Shown piece after piece: positions 37,045-45,243 of a stretch of DNA of 64,000 nt. A program made the translations under genes and the position numbers. Numbering within the stretch: position 1 is the stretch's first letter; every line of letters starts with the position of its first letter. The DNA is taken from assembly GCF_002917105.1 (NCBI RefSeq), contig NZ_PQFZ01000003.1:282520-346519 (forward strand), given 5' to 3'. The DNA comes from Allobosea psychrotolerans. GTDB taxonomy: Bacteria > Pseudomonadota > Alphaproteobacteria > Rhizobiales > Beijerinckiaceae. The notes beneath the pieces are model-generated. The model was not told the origin of the DNA. It worked only from the letters and a program-made list of their open reading frames with translations, and did not search any database.

Positions 37045-37190
37045 CACTTCGCTTCCAGCAGCGTCTTCTTCAGCGCTTCGACCGTCGAGATGTTGGGCTT
37101 GGCGCGCCGGCCTTGACCGAGAGCCCGATCGCCGACCGCACGAGGGCGGCGAGGCTGCCAGCGACAACGACGCGGACGTTGGACATCATC
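37045..37190 (-). pseudogene. Remnant of a ModA-like solute-binding protein gene
   Basis: About 100 bp (37045–37144) matches bases 38616–38706, the middle of the intact ModA-like gene, with only a few differences but a 2-bp loss. The intact peptide is VRSVIGLSVKAGAPKPDIS, TVEALKKTLLQAKS. The remnant reads ALVRSAIGLSVKAGAP in one frame and PNISTVEALKKTLLEAKC in another. Its ATG overlaps the stop of the decarboxylase gene, and a family A repeat cuts it off. It is therefore a truncated, frameshifted paralogue. Confidence 0.8.
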
Positions 37191-37602
37191 ATGCCGCGCG
37201 CTCCCGCCCGGCGTCGCCTCTGGCCGCAAAGACCTCCTTGGCGGCGAAGAGCCCGTTCACCGCGGCGGGAAAGCCGGCATAGACGGCCATCTGCATCAGG
37301 ACCTCGACGATCTCCTCTCGGCTGATCCCGACATTCAGGCACGCCTCGATATGGACCTTCAATTGCGGTGCGGCATTCCCGAGTGCGGCCAGTGCCGCAA
37401 TGGTCGCAATCTCGCGGCTTCGGAGATCGAGGCCCGGGCGGGAATAGATGTCGCCGAAGGGAAACTCGATCACGTAGCGCGCGAAATCCGGAGCGATATC
37501 GGCGAGCTGATCGACAACGTTCTCGCCGGCATGGCCGTCAATCTCGGAGAGGGCGCGCAAGCCCCTCTCGAACCGCTCGTTTGCGCCGTTCTGTTGCAGC
37601 AT
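37189..37602 (-). CDS. Carboxymuconolactone decarboxylase (CMD) family protein
   Basis: 137 aa. The CMD/AhpD-like fold shows RPGLDLRSREIATIAALAAL and HIEACLNVGISREEIVEVLM with VYAGFPAAVNGL. It lacks the CXXC pair of AhpD, as in true CMD proteins. Such proteins decarboxylate gamma-carboxymuconolactone or act in oxidative stress; the role here is unknown. The start has GGAGAAGATTG ahead and lies inside merR, with 65-base overlap, so it is translated with the regulator. Confidence 0.83.
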   Translation of the reverse strand: MLQQNGANERFERGLRALSEIDGHAGENVVDQLADIAPDFARYVIEFPFGDIYSRPGLDLRSREIATIAALAALGNAAPQLKVHIEACLNVGISREEIVEVLMQMAVYAGFPAAVNGLFAAKEVFAARGDAGRERAA

Positions 37603-37969
37603 CATCAATCTTCTCCACCATGTCGGAGCCGGCATAGCCGGCAATTTTGGTGTCGAGGACGGCAAGGCAGGCCTGAAGCTCGGCGATATGGGTCCGGACC
37701 CTGGTCCGGTGCTCCTCCAGCAGGATGCGGCGATCCTCCTGCGTCTCCGGGCCGCGTTCGCGCAAACGCGCATAACGCAGCTTGTCGCGGATCGGCATGC
37801 CGGTCGTCTTGAGACGGCCGAGAAACTCGATCCAGACCAGGATGGAGGCATCGTATTCGCGCTGCTGCGAGGAGGCGCGCGATGCGTAGGGCAGCAACCC
37901 GATCCGCTCGTAATAGCGGATCGTGTGCGTCGATAGTCCCGTGCGCCTCGCGAGGTCCCCGATCTTCAT
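37538..37969 (-). CDS. MerR-family transcriptional regulator
   Basis: 143 aa. A winged-helix DNA-binding domain starts MKIGDLARRTGLSTHTIRYY ERIGLLPYASR and is followed by a coiled dimerisation helix. No cysteine lies in the C-terminal region, so it is not a metal sensor of the classic type; it resembles the AdhR-like group. The gene overlaps the CMD gene by 65 bp on the same strand, so it probably controls it. A matching dyad lies just upstream. Confidence 0.9.
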   Translation of the reverse strand: MKIGDLARRTGLSTHTIRYYERIGLLPYASRASSQQREYDASILVWIEFLGRLKTTGMPIRDKLRYARLRERGPETQEDRRILLEEHRTRVRTHIAELQACLAVLDTKIAGYAGSDMVEKIDDAATERRKRAVREGLARPLRD

Positions 37970-38000
37970 GGTTTGCCTTGTTCGTCGTGACGCTGATCTG

Positions 38001-38029
38001 GTTACAAGTTCGAGCGCACTCTAAGTCAA
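38001..38029 (-). promoter_or_regulatory. MerR-type promoter with dyad
   Basis: Read on the minus strand: TTGACT, then AGAGTGCGCTCGAACT, then TGTAAC. The dyad lies inside the spacer, as in MerR promoters where the regulator twists the DNA; AGAGTGCGCTCGAACT is close to the AdhR-type dyad known in other bacteria. The spacer here is about 17 bp by the hexamers that I chose, while 19 is more typical. It drives the merR–CMD pair. Confidence 0.6.
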
Positions 38030-38243
38030 GGGCCGGTTGCACAGGCGGATTCGGCGCTGGATGCGGCTTTCGCAACCGGCTTGGCGCCGATCTTGGCCGT
38101 ATGCCATTCCGGCGCGAGCGCTGAACCCGCCGTCTTGATCGGGCTCGTTGTCCCGACCATCCACGTCTTCTCCCGGGCGGGCGTGAAAGACGTCGATGCC
38201 CGCCACGAGGGCGAGCATGACGGAGACGGATCGCCGTTGCCGC

Positions 38244-39032
38244 TCACTTCTGCGGCAGCGGCTCCAGCCCGGTCTTCCGGATGACCGGCGCGGCCTCCGG
38301 CGAACCCAGGCAGGCGATCAGCTGCTTCGCCGCTTCCGGCTCCTTCGACCCGGCCGCCAGCCCCGCCGAGAAGACCGTCACGCGCTGGACCTCCTCGGGC
38401 AGCGTGCCGACGAAATCCAGCCCGTCGATCGTGATCAGTTCGCTGACCTGCTGGAAGCCGAGTTCGGCCTCGCCGCGCACCACCACCGTGCCGACGCGTT
38501 CACTGAAGATCTTCTTCGACTTGGCCATGACCTGGCCGCTCGGGTCGAGCTTGGGGAACAGCTCCTCGGAGAGATAGGTTCCGCTGGCGCTGGCGGAATA
38601 GGCGATCGACTTCGCCTGCAGCAGCGTCTTCTTCAGCGCCTCGACCGTCGAGATGTCGGGCTTGGGCGCGCCGGCCTTGACCGAGAGGCCGATCACTGAG
38701 CGCACCAGATCGACCCGGCTGCCGGGAATGCCCTTGCCGTCCTTGACCAGCTTGTCGAAGGCGTCGCTGGCCAGGATGACGATATCGGCGGGTTCGCCGC
38801 GCGCCAGCCGGTTGGGTATGGCATCGGGCGCGGCCCCCATCGAGGCGCCGTAGGCGCTGACGACCTTCTGGCCGATCTTCACCTCGCAGCCGGAGACGAG
38901 TTCCTTATAGGCCGCGGTGAAACCGCCGGAGCTGATGACATGGACCTCTGCGGAGGCTGGCGAGGGGAGAGCGAAGAGCGATGCGGTGAGGCCCAGGCTC
39001 AGCAGGGTGCAGGCAAGCGGTTTCTTGTTCAT
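38244..39032 (-). CDS. ModA-like (PF13531-type) extracellular solute-binding protein
   Basis: 262 aa from ATG at 39032, behind AGGAGGACCGTCC. A signal peptide ends PSPASA. The mature protein has two lobes: IPNRLARGEPADIVILASDA near the first hinge and SIAYSASASGTYLSEELFPK with VRGEAELGFQQVSELI near the second. Such proteins bind molybdate or other anions for ABC transporters. No permease or ATPase gene lies near it, so the ligand is unknown. A remnant paralogue lies 1 kb away. Confidence 0.83.
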   Translation of the reverse strand: MNKKPLACTLLSLGLTASLFALPSPASAEVHVISSGGFTAAYKELVSGCEVKIGQKVVSAYGASMGAAPDAIPNRLARGEPADIVILASDAFDKLVKDGKGIPGSRVDLVRSVIGLSVKAGAPKPDISTVEALKKTLLQAKSIAYSASASGTYLSEELFPKLDPSGQVMAKSKKIFSERVGTVVVRGEAELGFQQVSELITIDGLDFVGTLPEEVQRVTVFSAGLAAGSKEPEAAKQLIACLGSPEAAPVIRKTGLEPLPQK

Positions 39033-39102
39033 GGACGGTCCTCCTGCCGCATGATTGCGAAAGCTCGGCGCGATGCAACAGAGATCAATTGCCGTCTTGT
39101 AC

Positions 39103-39116
39103 GGTATCTGGATACC
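39103..39116 (-). promoter_or_regulatory. Perfect palindrome upstream of the solute-binding gene
   Basis: GGTATCTGGATACC (6 + 2 + 6) lies 71 bp upstream of the start codon in an AT-rich patch. The shape and place fit an operator of a GntR-like regulator, but no regulator is coded beside it. Confidence 0.45.
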
Positions 39117-39273
39117 TTTTATCGCATGTCGTTTGAAAACATGGGTTTTCTTGGCTATTTGTGTCGACGGATTGCCTTGACATAGCCGCGGCAGCCCCTT
39201 AACCACCGCCTCACATCGCCGCCGGGTTCCCGGAGGCTTGTCCTTTTTTCATGCTAACCGAAGGGGTGCTGCG

Positions 39274-39735
39274 ATGAAGACCATGTCGCTGAAGCCCGCC
39301 GACGTCGAAAAAAAGTGGGTTGTGATCGATGCCTCCGGGCTGGTCGTCGGCCGTCTCGCCACCATCGTGGCGATGCGCCTGCGCGGCAAGCACAAGGCCA
39401 ATTACACCCCGCATGTCGACTGCGGCGACAATATCGTGATCGTCAACGCCGATAAGGTGGTTCTGACCGGGCGCAAGCTCGACCAGAAGGTCTATTACCA
39501 CCACACCGGCTTTGCCGGCGGCATCAAGGAGCGTTCGGCCAAGTTCATTCTCGAGGGCCGCTTCCCTGAGCGCATCGTCGAGAAGGCCGTCGAGCGCATG
39601 CTCCCGCGTGGCCCGCTCTTCCGCCAGATCCTCGGCAACCTGCGCGTCTACAAGGGCGCTGAGCATCCGCACGCCGCCCAGTCGCCGGAGACGCTCGACG
39701 TCGCTGCGCTCAACCGCAAGAATGCGAGGGTCTGA
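39274..39735 (+). CDS. rplM: 50S ribosomal protein L13
   Basis: 153 aa from ATG at 39274. L13 is an early 50S assembly protein. [20 protein letters not shown] near the N-terminus, [19 protein letters not shown] and [15 protein letters not shown] are diagnostic. An in-frame extension upstream is not supported. It forms an operon with rpsI, 2 bp downstream. Confidence 0.98.
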   Translation: MKTMSLKPADVEKKWVVIDASGLVVGRLATIVAMRLRGKHKANYTPHVDCGDNIVIVNADKVVLTGRKLDQKVYYHHTGFAGGIKERSAKFILEGRFPERIVEKAVERMLPRGPLFRQILGNLRVYKGAEHPHAAQSPETLDVAALNRKNARV

Positions 39736-39737
39736 TC

Positions 39738-40217
39738 ATGGCCGAGGTTCTTCAGTCTCTCGAGCAGCTCGGCCAGGTCGCGAAGTCGACCCAGCCCGAC
39801 GCTCCCGTCCACGTCAAGAAGATCGACGCCCAGGGCCGTGCCTATGCCACCGGCAAGCGCAAGAACGCCATTGCCCGCGTCTGGATCAAGCCCGGCTCGG
39901 GCAAGATCACGGTCAACACGCGTGACCAGGAGGTCTACTTCGCCCGCCCGGTGCTGCGCATGGTCCTGCAGCAGCCGCTGCAGCATGTCGATCGCCTGAC
40001 CCAGTACGACGTCGTCGTCACGGTCAAGGGCGGCGGCCTGTCCGGCCAGGCCGGCGCGGTGCGCCACGGCATCTCCAAGGCCCTGACCTTCTATGAGCCC
40101 GAGCTTCGCGGCCCGCTCAAGAAGGAAGGCTTCCTGACCCGCGATTCGCGTGTCGTCGAGCGTAAGAAGTTCGGCAAGGCCAAGGCCCGCCGCAGCTTCC
40201 AGTTCTCGAAGCGCTGA
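39738..40217 (+). CDS. rpsI: 30S ribosomal protein S9
   Basis: 159 aa, longer than E. coli S9 because of a 30-residue N-terminal extension, common in alphaproteobacteria. S9 reaches the P-site tRNA with its C-terminal tail. [20 protein letters not shown] and the end [17 protein letters not shown] are hallmarks. It is coupled to rplM and followed by a clear terminator. Confidence 0.97.
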   Translation: MAEVLQSLEQLGQVAKSTQPDAPVHVKKIDAQGRAYATGKRKNAIARVWIKPGSGKITVNTRDQEVYFARPVLRMVLQQPLQHVDRLTQYDVVVTVKGGGLSGQAGAVRHGISKALTFYEPELRGPLKKEGFLTRDSRVVERKKFGKAKARRSFQFSKR

Positions 40218-40243
40218 TCGTTTTACGACGGTCCGGTATGTGG

Positions 40244-40272
40244 AAGGGCGGCTCGCAAGAGCCGCCCTTTTC
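40244..40272 (+). terminator. Intrinsic terminator after rpsI
   Basis: AAGGGCGGCTC–GCAA–GAGCCGCCCTT, an 11-bp perfect stem with a GCAA tetraloop, followed by TTCG. Confidence 0.85.
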
Positions 40273-40290
40273 GTTTCTATTGCCCTCCCG

Positions 40291-40349
40291 CAGCCCTCAT
40301 CCTGGGGCGTGCCGAGCCTCTGCCTCGGTCCTCAGGACGAGGGCTGAGG
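40291..40349. repeat. Dispersed repeat, family C, short copy
   Basis: CAGCCCTCATCCTGGGGC on the left and GTCCTCAGGACGAGGGCTGAG on the right form an imperfect palindrome. The ends match the larger copies at 49.0 and 50.4 kb. Confidence 0.7.
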
Positions 40350-40374
40350 CTGTTTCATCGAAAAGGAGCCTCCC

Positions 40375-41127
40375 ATGACCCGCCCCGTCCTTCTCGTCAC
40401 CGGCGGCAGCCGTGGCATCGGCGCTGCGACCGCGATCATGGCGGCCAAGCGCGGCTATGATGTCGCGGTGAACTATCAAAGCAATGCCGATGCCGCCGCC
40501 GGGGTCGTTGCGGCTTGCGAGGCGGCCGGGGCCAGGGCCGTGGCGCTCCAGGGCGACATGGCGAGCGCGACCGACATCATCCGCGTCTTCGCCGAGGCGA
40601 AAGCGGCGCTGGGGCCGCTCAGCCATGTCGTCAACAATGCCGGCATCACCGGCAAGGCGAGTTCGCTCGCCGAGGCCGACACCGCCGTGATCCGCTCCTG
40701 CATCGACATCAACGTCACCGGCGCGATCCTGGTCGCGCGCGAGGCGGCGCGCGCGCTCAGCGCCAATGCCGAGGCGAAAGGCCGGGCGATCGTCAACATC
40801 TCCTCGGCAGCCGTCACGCTCGGCTCGCCCGGCGAATTCGTCTGGTACGCCGCCTCCAAGGGCGCGATCGACTCCCTCACCATCGGGCTCGCCAAAGAGC
40901 TGGCTCCGGCCGGCATCCGGGTCAACGCGGTCGCGCCGGGCATGACGGAGACCGATATCCACGCGATGTCCTCCGGCGAGCCCGGCCGCGTCGCGCGCAT
41001 CGCGCCGACGATCCCACTCAAGCGCGTCGCGACGCCCGACGAGATCGCCGAATCGATCCTGTTCCTGCTCTCGGAGGCCTCGGCCTATACGACAGGCGTG
41101 ATCCTGCGCGTGGCGGGCGGGCGCTAG
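40375..41127 (+). CDS. Short-chain dehydrogenase/reductase, glucose-dehydrogenase-like
   Basis: 250 aa, a classical SDR. The NAD(P) loop TGGSRGIGAA is at residues 9–18, the NNAG motif lies near 86, and the catalytic Ser and Tyr/Lys appear in VNISSAAV and YAASKGAIDSL near 155. RVNAVAPGMTETDI closes the family pattern. Substrate is unknown. It is separated from rpsI by the terminator and a repeat, so it is its own unit. Confidence 0.88.
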   Translation: MTRPVLLVTGGSRGIGAATAIMAAKRGYDVAVNYQSNADAAAGVVAACEAAGARAVALQGDMASATDIIRVFAEAKAALGPLSHVVNNAGITGKASSLAEADTAVIRSCIDINVTGAILVAREAARALSANAEAKGRAIVNISSAAVTLGSPGEFVWYAASKGAIDSLTIGLAKELAPAGIRVNAVAPGMTETDIHAMSSGEPGRVARIAPTIPLKRVATPDEIAESILFLLSEASAYTTGVILRVAGGR

Positions 41128-41155
41128 AGTCGGGCGGCTTCTGCGCGAACCACGC

Positions 41156-41198
41156 CGTCATTCCGGGCTCGATCCTTCGGATCGCTCCGGAATGACGG
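41156..41198. repeat. Dispersed palindromic repeat, family A, short copy
   Basis: CGTCATTCCGGGCTCGATCC and GGATCGCTCCGGAATGACGG, an almost perfect inverted pair. It lies after the SDR gene and before a convergent gene and could serve as a terminator for either. Confidence 0.75.
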
Positions 41199-41248
41199 CG
41201 GCGTTTCCAAAACAAGTCTTCACGCCTTGAGCCCCATCGCCGCGGCCC

Positions 41249-42262
41249 TCAGCCGATCATGCCCCGGCGCTTCAGGAACAGCATCACCGCCCAGGCCGCC
41301 GCCAGGCACATCAGCGTGACATAGCTGAAGCCAGCGGTGTCTTCGGCCCAGGGCACACCCTTGGCGTTGATGCCGAAGAGCCCGGTGATGAAGGTCGCGG
41401 GCAGGAAGACGGCGGTCAGGATCGAGAGCACATAAAGCTGCTCATTCGTGCGGTTCGCCGAGCGGGCGGCGATCTCGTCCTGCAGCAGGCGGGCGCGCTC
41501 CTGCACGGAATGGACGTCATGGTGCAAGGTGTCGACCCGCTGCAGCAGGCGCCCGGCGCAGGCCTTCACGGCGTCCGGCGCGGCGCGGCCCGAGCCGGTC
41601 TCGGCGAAGCGCCGGAACAGCAGATGCAGGCCGTTGAGCTGGCGGTGCAATCGAACGGAGGTGCGCCTGACCGCGCCGACGCGCTGCGGGCCGTCGCGGA
41701 GGCGGTCGCTCAGGACATGGTCCTCGACGCTGTCGATCTCGTCGGTGAGGCGGATCACGGCGTCGGTCACGTCGTCGATGATGTATTCGATGATGTGCTC
41801 GAACAGGGAGGCGGGCGAGGCGATGGTCTCGCCCTGCTCCAGGGCCTCGACCGTCATGCGGATCGATTGCAGGGCGCCGCGCCGGCCGGTCAGCAGGAAG
41901 CGCTCTCCGATGATCCAGTGCAGCGCGCCGACGCTCTCGGATTTCTCGGCGATGTCGCGGATCAGATCATGCGAGATGCCCCAGGCCAGTTCGGGCGAAT
42001 GGTCGAGGCGCTGATGGTTGTCATGCGACAGGAACATCGCCTGCGCCGGCAGTGGCAAGGCGGATTGCCCGGCGAGCCAGGCCGGTATGCGGGTGTGGAC
42101 GAGATCGAGATGGACCCAGACGAAGCCGGTGGCCGGCGGGGCGAGGCCAGGGAGTTCGTCGCGCGGGATCAGGCCAGGCTTTCCCGCCTCGTCGAAGCGA
42201 TAGGCCCAGACGATGCCGGAGCTGGACTGGAGATCGGCATGGGCCGGCAATGCGATGTTCAT
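41249..42262 (-). CDS. CorA/ZntB-like divalent cation transporter with a GIN motif
   Basis: 337 aa. A long cytoplasmic helical domain is followed by two C-terminal membrane helices, the CorA family pattern. The loop after TM1 reads FITGLFGINAKGVPW. CorA has GMN there; ZntB relatives vary. The start VWAYRFDEAGKP and the mid-domain EDHVLSDRLRDGPQRVGAVR fit ZntB more than CorA. It probably moves zinc or another divalent ion, either in or out. Confidence 0.82.
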   Translation of the reverse strand: MNIALPAHADLQSSSGIVWAYRFDEAGKPGLIPRDELPGLAPPATGFVWVHLDLVHTRIPAWLAGQSALPLPAQAMFLSHDNHQRLDHSPELAWGISHDLIRDIAEKSESVGALHWIIGERFLLTGRRGALQSIRMTVEALEQGETIASPASLFEHIIEYIIDDVTDAVIRLTDEIDSVEDHVLSDRLRDGPQRVGAVRRTSVRLHRQLNGLHLLFRRFAETGSGRAAPDAVKACAGRLLQRVDTLHHDVHSVQERARLLQDEIAARSANRTNEQLYVLSILTAVFLPATFITGLFGINAKGVPWAEDTAGFSYVTLMCLAAAWAVMLFLKRRGMIG

Positions 42263-42346
42263 GCGGGGCTTGCCCCATTGTGAAGAGCTTGAAAAGCAAA
42301 CCGGCGCCGCGGCGGCAACGCCTCGGCGCCGGCCTTACGCTTGGCC

Positions 42347-43975
42347 TCAGAACACCTGACGCAACACCACGAACAGCGTGCCGGAGATCAGGATGGCGCA
42401 GGGCAGGGTCAACACCCAGGCCATCAGCATGTTGCGCACGGTCGACATCTGCAGGCCCGACTTGTTGGCCGCCATCGTGCCGGCGACGCCCGAGGACAGG
42501 ATGTGCGTGGTCGAGACCGGCAGGCCGTAGACGTCGGCGGCCGCGATGGTAGCGGCGGCGACGAGTTCGGCTGAGGCTCCCTGGGCATAGGTCAGGTGCG
42601 ACTTGCCGATCTTCTCGCCTACGGTGACGACGATGCGCTTCCAGCCGACCATGGTGCCGAGCCCGAGCGCCAGCGCCACCACGACCTTGACCCAGAACGG
42701 GATGAACCGGGTCGCGTCGTCGAGCGAGGCCTTGTAGGCGCTCATGACCTTGAGGTCCTCGGCCGTGAAGATCTTCTCTTCCTTTTTGTCGGCCTTGAAG
42801 ATGTGCTTCATCGCCTCGGAAGCGAGATACATGTCGTTGCGGGCGTTGCCGACGACCGCGGCCGGATATTTGGAGGGGTGGCCATAGGTCTCGACCTGCT
42901 TGACGATCTCCTTGTTCAGCGCCGAGAGCGCCGGGAAGGTCGAGTCGTCGATCGTCCGGTCGGCGACATAGCGCGTCACGTTCTGGCGTGGATCGCCGAT
43001 GATGGCGTAACCCAGCGCCTTCTGGTCGATCACGGCGCTGGCGGCGATGGCGGTCTTGCGGAAGGTGTCGACATCGCCGGCGGGAATGGCGCGGTTCAGC
43101 GCATAGGCCGTGGGTGCGCAGCCGATCAGGATCAGCATGATCAGGCCCATGCCCTTCTGGCCGTCATTCGAGCCATGGGCGAAGGACACGCCGGTGCAGG
43201 TCGCGATCAGAATGGCGCGAATCCAGAGCGGCGGCGGCTTGTTGCCCTTCGGCTCGGCATAGAGCTCGGGGCTTTTCACCAGGATCTTCAGCGTCACGAA
43301 GACGAGCGCAGCGGCGATGAAGCCGAACAGCGGCGAGATCAGCAGCGACTGGCCGATCTCGATCGCCTTGGACCAGTCGACGCCCGAAGTGCCGCTGTTC
43401 GAATTGTAGAGCTGGTTGGCGAGGCCGACGCCGATGATCGATCCGATCAGCGTATGCGAGGACGATGCCGGCAGGCCGAGCGCCCAGGTACCGAGATTCC
43501 AGATGATCGCGGCGATCAGCAGCGCGAAGACCATGGCGAAACCGGCCCCGGAGCCGACATTGAGGATGAGCTCGACCGGCAGCAGCGAGATGATGCCGAA
43601 GGCGACCGCGCCGCTTGCCATCATCACGCCGAGGAAGTTGAAGAAGCCGGACCAGACGACGGCGAGGTTGGCCGGCATCGCATGAGTGTAGATCACGGTC
43701 GCGACTGCGTTGGCGGTGTCGTGGAAGCCGTTGACGAACTCGAAGCCGAGCGCGATCAGCATGGCCACGCCGAGCAGGATGAAGGGCAGCCAGGTTGTGG
43801 CCTCCGTGCCGGCGGTCGAAATGTCCTGGTAGAGCGAAAACGCCATGTAGGCGAGGCCGGCGGTCATGACCCCGGCGAAGAAGGCGAGGGCACTGAGGCT
43901 ATTGGGAGCGTCCAGCTTCGGTTTTCCGGCATCGGGAGCATGGCCCGTGCCGTGGTCCAACGTCATGCTCGTCAT
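42347..43975 (-). CDS. Inorganic phosphate transporter, PiT family
   Basis: 542 aa with about ten membrane helices and a central cytoplasmic loop of about 150 residues. The PiT signatures are GFEFVNGFHDTANAVATVIY in the first half, SFAHGSNDGQKGMG in the middle, and YGLPVSTTHILSS in the second half. These proteins are low-affinity phosphate importers that carry phosphate with metal or protons. The ATG at 43975 has GGGGAGCAG ahead. The next gene on this strand is a lysozyme, with no link seen. Confidence 0.92.
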   Translation of the reverse strand: MTSMTLDHGTGHAPDAGKPKLDAPNSLSALAFFAGVMTAGLAYMAFSLYQDISTAGTEATTWLPFILLGVAMLIALGFEFVNGFHDTANAVATVIYTHAMPANLAVVWSGFFNFLGVMMASGAVAFGIISLLPVELILNVGSGAGFAMVFALLIAAIIWNLGTWALGLPASSSHTLIGSIIGVGLANQLYNSNSGTSGVDWSKAIEIGQSLLISPLFGFIAAALVFVTLKILVKSPELYAEPKGNKPPPLWIRAILIATCTGVSFAHGSNDGQKGMGLIMLILIGCAPTAYALNRAIPAGDVDTFRKTAIAASAVIDQKALGYAIIGDPRQNVTRYVADRTIDDSTFPALSALNKEIVKQVETYGHPSKYPAAVVGNARNDMYLASEAMKHIFKADKKEEKIFTAEDLKVMSAYKASLDDATRFIPFWVKVVVALALGLGTMVGWKRIVVTVGEKIGKSHLTYAQGASAELVAAATIAAADVYGLPVSTTHILSSGVAGTMAANKSGLQMSTVRNMLMAWVLTLPCAILISGTLFVVLRQVF

Positions 43976-44065
43976 CGTACTGCTCCCCGGAGCCCTGTTA
44001 AGGTTCGGGTAACCTGTGCGAAATCGCTGACGGTCTGATGACGGGCTCTCGCGACTGCGAGAAGC

Positions 44066-45022
44066 TCAATCGCGCATGATCGCGCCCGCGTCGCGCGTCG
44101 CGGCCGTCCGTTGCGGCACCCGCCCGGGCGGGACGAGCCTGGGCGGGGCTGCGCCTGCCGCCTTCGGCGCGCTCGCGCCGGCAGGGCGCGCAGGCGGCTT
44201 GGAGCTGGCGACCTTCGGCTCGCCGCCATGCCATTTGCGCGCGCCGATGTCGAAGCGGCCGGCGCGCCAGGCGGCGAATTCCTGCTCGGTGCCGAAGAAG
44301 GCGTTGCGATCGACATCGCCGGTGATGCCGGGCACCTGGCCTGTCGTGGTGAACTGCCAGAACTCCCATTTCTCGCGGTTATAGCGATGCTTCAGCGGCG
44401 CGGCGGTCGAGCGCAGCCAATAGGGGTAGTCGTTGAATTCGCCCTCGAGCACGTCCTCATGGAAATTGATGTCGGTGTAGATGATCGGCTTCTTGCCGGT
44501 ATGGGCGTGCAGCGCCGCCAACATTTCGCGGATCTTGGCGAGAGCCTGGTCGCGCGAGATCTTGCGAGTGCATTGCGAGCCGTTCTGCCATTCGACATCG
44601 AGCACGGGTGGCAGCGCGTCGACATCGCGCGGGATGTGCTTCTTCAGCCAGCGCACCTGGTCCTTGGCCGAGCGGCACCACCAGACGAAATGATAGGCGC
44701 CGCGCGGGATGCCGTGCTTTTTCGCCTCGGCCCAGTTGCGCTTGAAGCTGGGGTCGAGATGGTCGCCCCCTTCGGTCGCCTTGATGAAAACGAAGCGGGT
44801 GTCGGCGTCCTTGACCTTGGCCCAGTCGATCTCGCCCTGCCAGCGCGAGATGTCGATGCCCTGGATCGCTTTGCGCCGCGCGTCGCGCACGCCGCGATGC
44901 GGTTCGCTGTCGCCCTTCTTCGGGTAGAGCGCGGCGGCGGGCACGGTCTCGCAGGCGAGCAGGCCGAGCGTGGCGAGCACACCGAAAAGGGTTCGTCCGA
45001 AAATCGTCGCTCGCGCGGGCAT
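44066..45022 (-). CDS. GH25 family lysozyme-like protein (copy 1)
   Basis: 318 aa from ATG at 45022, with GGAGAAGTGG ahead. The N-terminus is hydrophobic with LLACETV; the Cys could be a lipobox or part of a signal. The GH25 domain has GIDISRWQGEIDWAKVK, FIKATEGGDH and the catalytic DxE in PPVLDVEWQ, followed by PIIYTDINFH and FWQFTTTGQVPG. It cleaves peptidoglycan glycans in known relatives. A Pro/Ala-rich tail follows. A similar gene lies at 46 kb, on the other side of pcs. Confidence 0.88.
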   Translation of the reverse strand: MPARATIFGRTLFGVLATLGLLACETVPAAALYPKKGDSEPHRGVRDARRKAIQGIDISRWQGEIDWAKVKDADTRFVFIKATEGGDHLDPSFKRNWAEAKKHGIPRGAYHFVWWCRSAKDQVRWLKKHIPRDVDALPPVLDVEWQNGSQCTRKISRDQALAKIREMLAALHAHTGKKPIIYTDINFHEDVLEGEFNDYPYWLRSTAAPLKHRYNREKWEFWQFTTTGQVPGITGDVDRNAFFGTEQEFAAWRAGRFDIGARKWHGGEPKVASSKPPARPAGASAPKAAGAAPPRLVPPGRVPQRTAATRDAGAIMRD

Positions 45023-45035
45023 CCACTTCTCCATT

Positions 45036-45148
45036 AGAGCCTTGCGCGAAAAAGTGGGTACCGGCTTTTCGCAAGAGCAATGCTCTCAACTTTTAGAAGC
45101 GATCACGTCGCATTCGGGCGGTTCCGTCCGAATGCGACGTGATCTAGC
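45036..45148. repeat. 113-bp intergenic repeat (family B + palindrome), left copy
   Basis: It begins with the family B unit GCGCGAAAAAGTGGGTACCGG and CTTTTCGCAAGAGCAATGCTC and ends with GATCACGTCGCATTCGGGCG and CCGTCCGAATGCGACGTGATC, a long palindrome. The copy at 47.05–47.17 kb is the same composition in opposite orientation. The two enclose pcs and the second GH25 gene. Confidence 0.75.
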
Positions 45149-45243
45149 CTTTCCAGATGAGAGCGACGTGGTTAAGGCCCGGTTAGAACTTGCTCGCATC
45201 CGAATGGCTTGTTTCAGCTTTGGTTAACCGGGGAGGAGCGGCG

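Noticed and set aside
43976..44065. A Pho box before the PiT gene
   Set aside because: No convincing pair of CTGTCAT-like direct repeats; only a small hairpin TCTCGC-GACT-GCGAGA is present.
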